The position numbers and the translations under genes are program-made. This document shows positions 1 to 9,317 of a stretch of 64,000 nucleotides of DNA, piece after piece. Positions within the stretch are counted from its first letter, which is position 1, and every line of letters begins with the position of its first letter. This stretch comes from Bidens hawaiensis (Eukaryota > Streptophyta > Magnoliopsida > Asterales > Asteraceae): positions 278,149 to 342,148 of the forward strand of contig JAIQDT010002997.1 in assembly GCA_021521415.1 (NCBI GenBank), in the 5' to 3' direction. The notes under the pieces were generated by a model that ran no database searches, had not been told where the DNA came from, and worked only from the letters and a program-made list of their open reading frames with translations.

Positions 1-204
1 AAGAATCCAGTTCAACATTCTAAGATTAAGCACATTGAAATCAGACATCACTTCATAAGAGATTGTAGTGAAAAAGGTTTGATTGAAATGCAAAGAGTTG
101 ATACAAGTGACTATGTGGCAGACCTATTCACCAAACCACTTGATAGAACCAGGTTCAACTTACTTTTGAAAGCCCTGGGAATGATCAACTCTAATGAGAT
201 CTGA
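1..204 (+). CDS. pol: Copia pol, C-terminal end of RNase H (partial)
   Basis: The frame is open from the first base to TGA at 202-204, giving 67 residues. It contains the typical Copia RNase H tail: KNPVQHSKIKHIEIRHHFIR, then an acidic-basic stretch and LADLFTKPLD-like text (here VADLFTKPLDRTRF). RNase H removes the RNA strand during reverse transcription. The matching tails in copies B and C of this window (ending at 56181 and near 45034) share the HSK-KHIEIRYHFIRDC block, but A is clearly a different family. The fragment shows no internal stop. The rest of pol is outside the window. Confidence 0.93.
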   Translation, partial: KNPVQHSKIKHIEIRHHFIRDCSEKGLIEMQRVDTSDYVADLFTKPLDRTRFNLLLKALGMINSNEI

Positions 205-796
205 TTAAGGATGTGTGCCTAGTTGTATACCTCTATGTGCTAACTGATTATATTGATAGAGGTTGCACTTAATGAATGTTAAGTGAATATGCTTGATTAT
301 GTTACTTGATATGTTAACTGCTATGTGCTTTAACTGATCTAAAGTTTTGACATGATTGATTTGATTGATGTTTTTACATGTTTATCAGTTGATGTGCATT
401 TGTGATGTTAGGATGAGTGTTCTTGTTATGATTTACTTGTTAGAGTAAGCTTATCTGAAATCACTGCTGAAATTGCTTGAATATGTGCTTTATCTGATCT
501 TCTGATGTTATAAAGATAGGATAGACCTTGAATGTTAGTACTGTCTACTTATCTTGATGATATTATGTTTGATTGAGATTTGATTATGTGTGACAACTGT
601 TTGTGTCAAAATGAGTCTTATGTCAAAATTAAATGATAAAATGAACTTTCCAATGAATTTTGCATAAACACTTTATTTTGGTCAAAACATGAGCAAGTTG
701 ATTAATGGTGCTGAGATATGATAAGATTATTCAGTTCAAGTTTTAAAGAAGCTCAAAAGGAGGATTTTTAAAGAAAAGTCTCAAGTAGTTGTTTTT

Positions 797-892
797 GCTG
801 AAAATTATGTCATTTGCCCAGTTGGAAGGACATACACTTGTGTATGTTTGGTCCTAAAACCTCTACAGATTCAAAGGATAGCCATTGACCTG
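797..892 (+). ncRNA. Structured RNA module, copy A1
   Basis: GCTGAAAATTATGTCA is followed by the perfect hairpin ACATACAC-TT-GTGTATGT (830-847). Then TTGGTCCT (848-855) can pair with AGGATAGCCA (875-884) through TCCT/AGGA and TGG/CCA, with TAG bulged. The same order recurs in five other places in this window, with paired changes in the first hairpin. The function is unknown. That it acts as RNA is an inference from the paired changes and its fixed place between pol and ORF3. Confidence 0.6.
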
Positions 893-940
893 AAAACTGA
901 ATGCATTTGGGGCAATTATGACTTGTTTCTTATTCTTCAC

Positions 941-1041
941 TTAAAACTATGTCAATAGCTCTGACCTTGAAAGGAGATATATTCACATGTATGTTTGGTC
1001 CCGTTGACCACTTTTGGTCAAACAGGATAGCCATTTACCTG
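941..1041 (+). ncRNA. Structured RNA module, copy A2
   Basis: Second copy of the module. AAAACTATGTCAAT leads to an imperfect hairpin (977-994; six pairs, two of them G-U), then TTGGTCC (995-1001), a perfect nested hairpin TTGACCA / TGGTCAA (1004-1010 with 1015-1021) and AGGATAGCCA (1024-1033). The linker sequences differ completely from copy A1 while the stems and the GGTCC and GGATAGCC boxes are kept. Confidence 0.55.
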
Positions 1042-1749
1042 CCAATGAAGAGAAATTGAGGTGATTGAATATTAAACTTAATTTAATATGGGAAATGATA
1101 GTACATTAACTGCTTAGCCAATCATATGGATTTAATAGACTAAAAGGACCTTAGTATAGTCATTAACATGTATGGTTGCTTTCCCAGGATGATGTTAAAT
1201 CCAAGGTGATATAAACATAATAAATATGCTAATCTTTATGTGGAGATACATAGTTGTCCTTGCATGTCTCAAGATAAATCTCTCCAAATGATAGGTATAA
1301 AAGTGATTACCCAGTCATACATAAGCCTGTTGTTATTTGGTCAACCAAAAATGAAGCATCTTTAAATATGACAAAGAACATGTTTTAAGAAAAGTTGAGA
1401 AAATATCAAAAACAAGGGGAAGAATGAATAAATCAACCAAAAGTTGATAAGTGTTTTAAATATTTTATCAAACAAGAGGGTTACAACAAGAACTACAAAG
1501 ATGTTGACAAAATCTGTCTCATCTTGAATGAAAGGCCTGTTATTTAACAGTAAGTCCAACGTTCAACCTCTATATATGTTTGAAAATCAAAAATACAAAA
1601 AGATCCAATAAGTTCTGTCATACAAAAACAATTTTAGACTAAATACAGGAGGTTGGAGTCAAATTGGGGTGATCTAGGGAAAACCAAATAAGCTTTGAGA
1701 TATGAGGCATCATAGCACAGTGTTGACCATTAATGTATTATGCTACTAA

Positions 1750-1935
1750 ATGAACCTTAATCATATCACCAAAGATATTAAATTCATGCGAAGTCTAGAC
1801 CTGCTGGTAACCTATCTATGTTGTCATAATAATGCTGAGAATGAAGTATTGAGAAAGCTACTTAGTCAATATGATCCCATTCTTGAGATCTTTTCAGAAA
1901 ATGGAAGAAACTATTTTGAAGAGAAATGCAACTGA
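1750..1935 (+). CDS. Small spacer ORF of Copia A (unknown function)
   Basis: ATG to TGA, 61 codons, between the hairpin modules and the CGGGYA array. I do not recognise it. Copies B (57461-57712) and C (43317-43577, minus) have a small ORF in the same relative position. All three share an SQYDxxL block followed about 20 residues later by FExxxxN; in A these are LLSQYDPIL and FEEKCN. The upstream DNA is also shared (a TTGGGGTGAT box and AATCATATCAC near the ATG). Conservation in two families hints at coding, but conserved DNA of another kind is not excluded. No signal peptide or membrane segment is seen. Confidence 0.35.
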   Translation: MNLNHITKDIKFMRSLDLLVTYLCCHNNAENEVLRKLLSQYDPILEIFSENGRNYFEEKCN

Positions 1936-2039
1936 AATTTGATCTCTAAATGCACCATTTGCTCTTAAAATATGATCTTTAAAGAAAAATATATGATGAC
2001 AAGTGGTTTAAGTCAAAAAGTGTTGCATTTTGCCTTTAA

Positions 2040-3150
2040 TAGGTTGAATATGTTAGTTCGGGTAAGGTTTGAAGTTTTCTAACCTTTCCGGGCACAAAAA
2101 CAGTTGAATATGTTTGTATATGTATTTTCGGGTAAGGTTTGAGGGTTTACAACCTTTCCGGGCAAGCTTAGTCATTTTGGTCTACGTTTACTATTTTCGG
2201 GCATGCCTTGAAGTATTTGATACTTTTCGGGTAGAGTTACTATTCAAGTCACTCTCCAGGCAAGCCTGATTGTTTATGATTGAATATGTTTTCAGGTAAG
2301 GTTTGTTGCTCTATAACCTTTCCGGGCACACTTAGATACTATTATCTAAGTTTGTCATTTTCGGGTATGGTTTGATATTTTGAAGTCTCTCGGGTAGACT
2401 AAACTGTTTAGTTTAGTTCTCGTTCATACCTGATGTTTGAATATGAGTATCCTAATAAGCTTAGTGCTAACATAGGATTTTCGAGCAAGCTCTTTGAAAT
2501 TTTAGACTATAGCACACTTAGATGTTTTATGTTTAATTTCATTCCTAGCATGCTTTGTGTTATTTGTGTTTATGATTTCTTTGAAATTACAAGTGTTTCC
2601 GGGCAGACTTTGTCTTACAGGCACGCTTTATATTCCGAGTACAATATTGTTCCCTCAATATACTTGGTAATTTCAAAATTTTGACTTTTCGAGTACACAG
2701 TCTGCTAGATATCATTTCAGACACACTTTATACTCTATGAAAGTTGTTCAGGTATACTTTGCATAAGAAGGTTGTTCGGGCACATTAAACTTTTGGAAGG
2801 TTGCTCGGGCACACTATGCTTCAAAGTATTCTTAACTGAATGTGTTTCTTATTCTGATAGGGTTTAAGCTAGATTAAGCTTTCTAATTTAAATTTAAGAA
2901 ATTTATACGGGTATCTTAATTGATTCTTAGCAAGGATGTTTATTTGATATTTTATACTTGATTATTTGCCTTGTGATTAAGTTCTCAAGAAATTTAGTAT
3001 TTCGGGTAAGTTTTCTTCATCGTGTCTTGACTTTAAATTACTTAGCTTGACCAAGCAAGGTTTGTAAGTGGAAGGTACCGGGCAAACTTTGTCAATTTTA
3101 ATAATGAAAATTTTACCAAGCAAGGTTTGACATTTTAACTTTAACGGGTA
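2040..3150 (+). repeat. CGGGYA keyword and hairpin array in Copia A spacer
   Basis: About twenty copies of a degenerate box such as TTTCGGGTAAGGTTTG or CCGGGCACACTTAG, 30-70 bases apart. Many intervals between boxes are short hairpins: AAGGTT with AACCTT (three times between 2060 and 2330), CTTAGATA with TATCTAAG (2331-2338 and 2343-2350), ACTAAAC with GTTTAGT (2398-2404 and 2411-2417). The same boxes fill U3 of the 3' LTR of this element (8540-9215). Confidence 0.7.
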
Positions 3151-3235
3151 AGGTTTTTAAATGGATAAGATTATTATGTTTGGCAGCTAATAACTCACTA
3201 CATGACAAATGCATTTAAAACTCACTTTCAAACGG

Positions 3236-3243
3236 TATATAAG
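3236..3243 (+). promoter_or_regulatory. Candidate internal TATA box upstream of ORF3 (A)
   Basis: TATATAAG, just after the CGGGYA array and about 290 bases before the ORF3 start, followed by a C/T-rich leader. Its position mirrors the LTR, where the same keyword array precedes TATAAATA (9310). Copies B and C also have a TATA-like site in this spacer. Confidence 0.4.
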
Positions 3244-3520
3244 AGGAAGTTAGACATATTATTCAACATTACTTTTCCCTCTCTCCTTCCACTGCAACTA
3301 CTTACTCACAAAGAAACCGAAACCGACTTATCACATTCGTTTCTAATCCAAACCCTAACTTTAATCAGCCCTCTAGTTCCGACTCGTTTATAAACTTGTC
3401 GAAGAACATGTTCTTGATGATTTTTTTTCTCTCTTTTTCTTCTTCATTTTTATAACTTGAAATTACTTAAAGTAGTGAACTTTATGACTAATTTCACTTT
3501 GAATATGTTTGATTGTGTTG

Positions 3521-3525
3521 TTCAG
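3521..3525 (+). other. Splice-acceptor-like site at ORF3 start (A)
   Basis: A T-rich stretch ending in TTCAG lies two bases before the ATG at 3528. Copies B (TTTTAG, 59112-59117) and C (TTCAG on minus, ending at 41942) place an acceptor-like AG four bases before their ORF3 ATG. This supports a spliced ORF3 mRNA. No clear donor was found in the A leader. Confidence 0.4.
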
Positions 3526-3527
3526 AT

Positions 3528-4169
3528 ATGGCAGAAGAAGAGGTTCAACCTAAATATGCCTTTGAAAAGAAACACAACATGTGTGCACTGTTGCAAGTCA
3601 CTCCTGATAATGAGCATGTGTCAAGGATGATTACATGGATGGACAGATCCAATGTGAGCTTTGCTTTCACTGATTGCCCAATCATCTTTAGAAATCATTC
3701 ACTCGATTTCTGGCGCTCTGCAAGACCTGATGATATAAATGGTCGAAGAATCGAAGCAACTGTTGCAAGCCATGAAATACATATGACAGAAAGAATGATA
3801 AGACGATGCTTGCAGTTACATGACGATGACCATAACCCTATAAACTTCAATACAGCTCACCTGATGAGGTTCTTTGAACAAACGATGGGATATCAAGGAA
3901 CTTTACATGATGGGCAATTCCAAAAGGGGATGTTCCCTATGCTGTATAGATTCTTAATTTACCATGTGATACAGGGGTTTGCTCCAAGAAAAGGATCATG
4001 GACTCTGATGAGTCGTGATTTAGCAAATGCCACTATTGGTATTATATATGATCTGCCTTTCAATTTTTCAAAGATGATATTTGAAGGCATGGTGGGAAAT
4101 TTGAAGAAGGCCGAAGTGGATAGATTCCTGCAATACCCTAGATTCTTACAGATAATATTTAACAGGTAA
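3528..4169 (+). CDS. ORF3 N-terminal domain, Copia A
   Basis: 214 codons from ATG 3528, the counterpart of the ATG used in B and C; an upstream in-frame ATG at 3513 is possible. The start has the same layout as copies B and C: short acidic leader, then YxxxKKHNxCA (here YAFEKKHNMCALL), a hydrophobic segment, FWRSAR against QFWSTAR in copy C, and a run of basic residues before RRCL (IRRVL in C). About 60 residues on are a MYRFLIYHVIQGF segment and FLQYPRFLQIIF, against FLMYPRFLQLII in B and C. The stop at 4167 sits in frame with the sequence that follows (from 4206), so it looks like a point mutation rather than the true end. Function unknown. Confidence 0.6.
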   Translation: MAEEEVQPKYAFEKKHNMCALLQVTPDNEHVSRMITWMDRSNVSFAFTDCPIIFRNHSLDFWRSARPDDINGRRIEATVASHEIHMTERMIRRCLQLHDDDHNPINFNTAHLMRFFEQTMGYQGTLHDGQFQKGMFPMLYRFLIYHVIQGFAPRKGSWTLMSRDLANATIGIIYDLPFNFSKMIFEGMVGNLKKAEVDRFLQYPRFLQIIFNR

Positions 4170-4831
4170 TTACAAGACTTACCCACAATTGGCATTACAC
4201 ATCTGTTGCAGAATCCCGACACATATAGAAGAATTGCAAATCCGGGAAGTGCAAACAGATTCAATCCCAACATTCCATTTGAAATCTTACCATGGTTGTT
4301 AAACCATGATTTGGAGATTATGCCGGTGCCAGAGTTGAGCTCTGAGGAGGAAGAAGGAGGAGATGATGTTGAGGGTGATGATGATGATTCTGAAGATGGA
4401 GGTAATGATGATGATGGAGATGAAGGAGGGGATGGAGGAGCCATGAATGTTGATGCACGTGATCAGGGGGAGCAACCTGAGGAACCAGAACAACCACCTC
4501 AAACACCACCACACCAACCTTCGCCCACTGACCAATCCATACCATCACCACCACCACAAACTCCACCATACCAAACCACTCAATACCCACCTCAAACCTT
4601 AACCATGAGCCAGCCTGAAACATCAACTCATATATCCCCAACACTACAAACACCACCAACCACTAATCCAATTCATTCAGATCCATTTATTTCAAGCCCA
4701 CCCATACACAATCACCACCACAATCCATTTTCCAAACTCAAACCACAACCCAAGAACAACCTGAATATGAACCTTTCTAGACATCACCACCTACAACCCC
4801 ACATACTGACACAGACCTATTCCAAAGAAAT

Positions 4832-5838
4832 TTGGACTTGTTGGAAGAAAATGATGAATTAAAGAAGAAGAATGAGGAGGTGACTATGGAGAATGTGATG
4901 TTGATGGATAAGTTGGCCCGAGCTATGATGAAAATTCAAACCCTGGAGCAGGAGGTTGAGAAGACCTCAGCTGCCCCAAAACAGGGGGAGAATGTAAATG
5001 AGCCAACTGACTCTATGATAAATGTTGAAACTGAGAAGGAAACAGGTGTAGAGACTGTGGATGGTTTGAAACTTATTTTGAGTGCATATGATGATGAGGA
5101 CGAGGATAGTGAGGAGAGGAGAATGGAGGATGATGAGTATGAAGCTGATAAATCTGATGTTGGAGAACAGAATTATGATGTCAATGATGAAATAATGTAT
5201 GTTTCTTAGAGTGAAGAGGAGGATATTATAGAGGAGACAGTGGATGAAATTGAGAAGACAAACGATGAAGAGATTGTGACTACCACTGACGTGGTCACTA
5301 AGTGTTAACAGAAACTCAAACTGATGAAATCATTGAGGGAAATACTGCTACTGAGGAGCCAATCATTACTGAAGTTGAACAACCTGAAAGCTCCAAGAGG
5401 GTGGAATATGACCCTGAATTGGAAGCACTTGAAAAAGAAATTGATGAATATCAACAATTTGATGAAGAGGAAGAAGTGCAGAAAAGAAAGGATAAAGGAA
5501 AAGAAAAAGTGACTGAAGAAGAGCCTGTTAAGGCTATTCCTGAGAAAGATATTTTATTTAGAGATAATGGTGAAGCTTCTGCTGCTTCCAGGAGAGAACA
5601 TGAAAACATTATGAGAGAAACAACGGACAGAGAAATACTGGCCCAAACCATGGATCCCTTAGAGTTGGCAGAGCAGGAAGCCTTGATCAATCAGACCAAT
5701 ATTGCTAAAGTGATTAATGAAGGAGAGGCTGATGATCAAGATGTGATTGAAGCTTTGATTATGATGAAAAGAGTTGAGGAAGTAGACAACTCATTAGCTG
5801 TGGTGGTTAGCAAGTTTCAATCCCAAAGTCAACCTTAA
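4832..5838 (+). pseudogene. ORF3 middle region, acidic coiled coil, Copia A
   Basis: Two overlapping open stretches (4832-5209 and 5302-5838) of the same ancestral frame, separated by a TAG at 5207 and a frame change near 5302. The first begins with LLEENDELKKKNEE and a heptad-like pattern to residue 50, a likely coiled coil, then becomes strongly acidic. The second is Glu/Lys-rich with several predicted helices. Composition resembles the acidic middle of ORF3 in copies B and C but the sequence does not align by eye. No enzymatic motif is seen. Confidence 0.5.
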
Positions 5839-5871
5839 AAGAAATCAACTGAAACTGCTGAACCAATCAAT

Positions 5872-6852
5872 TTGAATACTGAAATGATGGTTGAAGAAGT
5901 GATTGGTGAGCCTAATGCTTCTATGGCTGCCAGGAAATGGGCTGAGCAAGTGACAGAAGATATAAAGAAAAACCCAACTGATAGCTGGCCACAAAGAGAA
6001 AATGTGGCTCAACCTCATGAAACACTGAAACAAAAGAAAGAAAGACTTTCAAAACTACATGAACAATTTGCAGAAAAGGTCAACAGATTTTCTAAGATCT
6101 ATATGAGAAGAAAGAGGGCATCTGAATAGTCTGAACATGAAAGATCCAAGAAGAAAGGAAAGTGGGATGAAAATAATAAATGCTATGTGGAGACTCCTGA
6201 TGATGAAGATAGTCCAATCAGGGCAATCCCACTGCAAACTTTGCAACCAGGAGAAAGGATTCCAGGTGTTCCTGATGTGACTATTATGAGTTAACCAAAT
6301 CCAGATCATCCACCCCCTAATGAGCCCAAAATAGATGCACTAAATGACTCAACTGAGGAGGAGGATGAGTCTGATGAATCTGATGATGATGATGACAATG
6401 ATGGTAAAGATAAGGAAGCTGCTAATGTTGTGTCCCCACAAGTTGTAATGACTGATGAGCAGAGGGCAAACATTGAGTTGAGTATGAGGGAAACCAAAAA
6501 GAAACATCCATTGGTTGTGAAGCTGAGAGGATATGGAATAAGTTTTGAAACTTTGGCTGATCTGGATGATGATCAGTTGCAAGACAGACTAGACAAGGAA
6601 ATAGAGATTCTCAAGAAAAAGATGGAACAAAAGACTAGAGATAGCCTGAAATACAAAGAATATCTTAGAAGGCATGGCTATTCGGAAAAAGATCTAATAC
6701 ACTTCAAATTTGACAAACTTCAAGATCTTTACAACAGTGAAAGAGAAAAGGTGATAGAAAAATGTGTCAAGGAAAATGAAAAGATTGAAAATATTGAAGC
6801 TCTGAAAAAGAAATTTGGAGGTATGTGTGGATACTTACTGAAAGGGGGTTGA
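5872..6852 (+). pseudogene. ORF3 helical repeat region, Copia A
   Basis: Continues the frame of the preceding segment; TAG at 6127 and TAA near 6292 interrupt it, and a frame change follows at about 6830. After an Asp/Ser-rich stretch (6340-6420) it contains two units of a helical repeat: LRGYGISFETLADLDDDQL and LRRHGYSEKDLIHFKFDKL. Two further units follow after the frame changes (near 6840 and 7185), each with the pattern L-x2-xG-x4-5-L-x2-L-x3-xL. Unknown function. Confidence 0.5.
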
Positions 6853-7065
6853 AGCCTGATATAGTTGAAAATCTGTCAAGAGAATCAGTGTTGAACCAAT
6901 ACAACAGACTCAAAAGAAAAGAAAAACTGAAAAGGTTACAACCTGAGATCTCAACTAAATGGTCTGAACCATCTGCTGAACAGTCAGGTAAAACTCAGGA
7001 TGAACAAGAACCTCCTAAGAAGAAAAGAAAGATAATGACTTTAAGGGAGAAACAAAAGGTTCAAG

Positions 7066-8307
7066 ATGAAAAGGAAAAAATCAAAAGAAGTACCTGCTGT
7101 TGAAACACCTATCCCAGAGGAATTAAATCCTGAACCAGAAGATGAACCTATAATTCCTTGGGAAAATGAAGAGATGATTAAGATATTGAGGGCCATAATG
7201 ATAAATCAGAGGGGAATGGATGAAGCCTCTTTTAATGCCTTGGAAAAGAAAGACTTGGAAGAACTTTTCTATATTCAAAAGGCTGATTGGGAAAAAGCTC
7301 TGAGGGAAGGTGAGAACCTTAGAAGCTTTATGGATGGAAGGTTTGTACCTGCAGCATTGTCAAACAATCCTGGGTTAGAGAAAATGATGCTGATTCTTAA
7401 TGAACAAGTAGAACATAGCCTTGTTGATCTAGCCAACCTTCCACCTGAAATGGTAGAGTCAATTTACATCAACACTTTCAATTTGAGGCCTGGAAAACCC
7501 AAGAAGTCTATTCCAACCAGGACCTCTGCTTCGAGAATGCATGCCTCATCAAGAAAAGGTGAATCAAGTAGAGCTGAACCCCAAAGAACATCAAGACCAC
7601 AATCAGATGTGGATCTTCCAAGAGAACTCTACTATGATTCTGTCTCTGAATGTCTGAGAGTGATTATGGAAAGCAGACAACTGAGAGACATAATTGTGAG
7701 AGGTGACTTTTATGGATACACTCAAGAACAACTAGAAAGAACGGTCACACTCCAGTTGTATGATTATAGAAACAAAAATAAGATGGTTGGAAGGCAAATG
7801 AATGATCTCTCAAAATTTTTAAAAGATGAAGCTAACAAGGGATTCCTATTCCTAAAAGAAAAGAGAAGCTGGAGAACAATACAACTTCACAGATCAAGAA
7901 GGACAGAGAAGTTAAAGAAAATGGACAGTGCTGAACTGTACTACAAGATGAATGTCAGAGATAGGAATCCTTTGTCAAACATGAGTACATGCATCAGCCT
8001 TGAAAGAAGAATGACACGCCCCAACTACACAGTTCAAAGAAATGGCATTATAACTGAGATTGAATATAAAGAAGATGTTGGCCATTATGAGCTAAGAAAC
8101 TCTGATGGAAGAGTACTGGGGATAATCAAAAAGGATGAAGAGTTGACTTACTTGCATGATGAAGATCTGATGGATATAAGGGATTTGGTCATACCAGAAA
8201 GTCACACTCACTACCAAATCCTTGATATCTTTAGGCTGAGAGCTGTATCAGTAATAGTCAACAGAAGACAAGCTCGCCACAATGCAAGGAAAAGACAAGA
8301 TTCCTAG
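7066..8307 (+). CDS. ORF3 C-terminal domain, Copia A
   Basis: The longest uninterrupted part of ORF3, 413 codons, ending at TAG 8305-8307. It starts inside the ancestral frame, so the first ATG at 7066 is not the real start. It carries a further copy of the helical repeat (about residues 40-60), a Ser/Arg-rich linker (150-180), a segment with RDIIVRGDFYGYTQEQLERT (about 210-230) and a basic tail ending RRQARHNARKRQDS. A basic C-terminus suggests nucleic-acid contact, but this is inference. Homology to the C-termini of B and C could not be confirmed by eye. Confidence 0.55.
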   Translation: MKRKKSKEVPAVETPIPEELNPEPEDEPIIPWENEEMIKILRAIMINQRGMDEASFNALEKKDLEELFYIQKADWEKALREGENLRSFMDGRFVPAALSNNPGLEKMMLILNEQVEHSLVDLANLPPEMVESIYINTFNLRPGKPKKSIPTRTSASRMHASSRKGESSRAEPQRTSRPQSDVDLPRELYYDSVSECLRVIMESRQLRDIIVRGDFYGYTQEQLERTVTLQLYDYRNKNKMVGRQMNDLSKFLKDEANKGFLFLKEKRSWRTIQLHRSRRTEKLKKMDSAELYYKMNVRDRNPLSNMSTCISLERRMTRPNYTVQRNGIITEIEYKEDVGHYELRNSDGRVLGIIKKDEELTYLHDEDLMDIRDLVIPESHTHYQILDIFRLRAVSVIVNRRQARHNARKRQDS

Positions 8308-8460
8308 AATAGGCTTTGTTATGTAATGTCTTCAGACAGAATTCTGTTTATGTAATTTGTTTATGTTTTGATGAATATGTAATTTGACCTTAATTTGATG
8401 CGTATTTTTTGACTAAGTGTAACTAACCATAGAAATGTTTTGGGTCAGCTGTGGTGTTCC

Positions 8461-8475
8461 AATCTAGGGGGAGAT
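8461..8475 (+). other. Polypurine tract, Copia A
   Basis: AATCTAGGGGGAGAT ends exactly where the LTR begins (TGTTG at 8476). AGGGGGAGATTGTTG is the common PPT-LTR junction of plant SIRE-type and related Copia elements. It primes plus-strand DNA synthesis. Confidence 0.9.
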
Positions 8476-8539
8476 TGTTGAGTCAAATATTTGACCTAAG
8501 AAAGATATATGGAAGATTGGAATCTTCTCAACCTCCTCA

Positions 8540-9215
8540 AAATTCGCTAAGTATGGATCTGGGCACACCTTAGACCTCCGAGCAAGCTTTTACTTAGCCG
8601 GGCATGATATTTTGTCTATCGGACAAGGTTATCTTCTAAAAGTCTTCTTTAGTGGATATCTGGGCAGGGTTTGCAAATTGGTGTATTACCGGGCAAGGTT
8701 CACTAGTTTATGCCAATCCGGGCAAGGACCACTATATCAAGCAAATCTGTTCTTCATAGCCAAGTATGGTTCACTACCGAGTAAGCTTTTGGCTAACCAA
8801 GCTCATGAAGCCAAGTGATTGGAAGACCGGGCAAGGTATTCATTAATAATATAGTGGTCCAAGTAGGCTTGATGATTTAATGGAATATCTCTATGTAACA
8901 TCGGGCAAGGTTTAACTCAAGCAAGGAACAGTGCTACCGAGCACACTTTGCTAATAAGTTATTCTCTAGCAAAGAGTTGAAAGGGACCATTGAAGAACAA
9001 GGTTGCTCGTAAGGGTTTGTCGGGCAAAGTCTGGCAAAGTCAAGAAGATTGAAGTCTACCCAGTGAGTATTTTACTTAGTAAAATACTCTTCAAGTAAAG
9101 TCTACCTGGATACTGATCCCGGACACACTTCTATGTTACCATGTTCTGAAAGATGGCAAGCACACAGCCTACTCGGAAAGACAATATTGCTGCAAAGCCT
9201 ACCCGGAAGACTTGT
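8540..9215 (+). repeat. CGGGCA keyword array in U3 of Copia A LTR
   Basis: About fifteen boxes such as CCGGGCAAGGTT, CCGAGCAAGCTT and TCGGGCAAGGTTTA. Inverted repeats lie among them: GGACCACTATAT (8726-8737) with its exact reverse complement at 8849-8860, and a perfect 10-bp hairpin GAGTATTTTA / TAAAATACTC (9065-9074 and 9080-9089). The array stops about 100 bases before the TATA box. Confidence 0.7.
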
Positions 9216-9309
9216 TTTACACTTAGAATAATTTTGAATATGTAATTTGAATATGTATTAACATTTGGGGTTTCTAGAAGGAATGACAGCTGTCTTAGGA
9301 TGACAGGCC

Positions 9310-9317
9310 TATAAATA
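9310..9317 (+). promoter_or_regulatory. TATA box of Copia A LTR
   Basis: TATAAATA in the context CCTATAAATAGAA, downstream of the U3 keyword array, where the LTR promoter is expected. Confidence 0.7.

Larger units (their letters stand above)
205..3527 (+). other. Spacer between pol and ORF3 of Copia A
   Basis: A 3.3-kb stretch without a long ORF, inside the element. It holds two copies of a hairpin module (797-892 and 941-1041), a small ORF with counterparts in the other Copia copies (1750-1935), a dense array of CGGGYA motifs and hairpins (2040-3150), a TATA box (3236) and a splice-acceptor-like site at the ORF3 start. Spacers of about 3 kb occupy the same place in copies B (56182-59121) and C (41938-45033). 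Confidence 0.8.
3528..8307 (+). pseudogene. ORF3 of Copia A (env-like position), broken
   Basis: One long reading frame of about 1,590 codons can be followed from ATG 3528 to TAG 8305-8307 through several breaks. In-frame stops lie at 4167, 5207, 5836, 6127 and near 6292; frame changes lie near 4720, 5302, 6830 and 7075. The order is: a globular N-terminal domain (3528-4169), an acidic then Pro/His-rich linker (4320-4800), a coiled-coil-rich Glu/Lys region (4832-7103) and a basic C-terminal domain (7066-8307). SIRE-type elements carry an env-like ORF here. I see no clear signal peptide or membrane segment, so calling it envelope would be inference. It shares its N-terminal domain with ORF3 of copies B and C. 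The frame ends 153 bases before the PPT. Confidence 0.75.

Noticed and set aside
1362..1559. 65-codon minus ORF with membrane-like composition in the Copia A spacer
   Set aside because: AT-rich chance ORF; no counterpart in the B or C spacer.
4166..4211. Short intron (GTAATT...TTGCAG, 46 bp) at the first ORF3 stop of Copia A
   Set aside because: Removal would change the frame, whereas reading through the single TAA keeps it; a point mutation is simpler.
4299..4659. Minus-strand ORFs rich in Val, Leu, His opposite the Copia A ORF3 linker
   Set aside because: Shadow of the low-complexity GATGAT/CCACCA linker; no family resemblance.
8612..8818. 68-codon ORF in the Copia A LTR
   Set aside because: Lies across the CGGGCA array in U3; no counterpart in the spacer array and no plausible start context.
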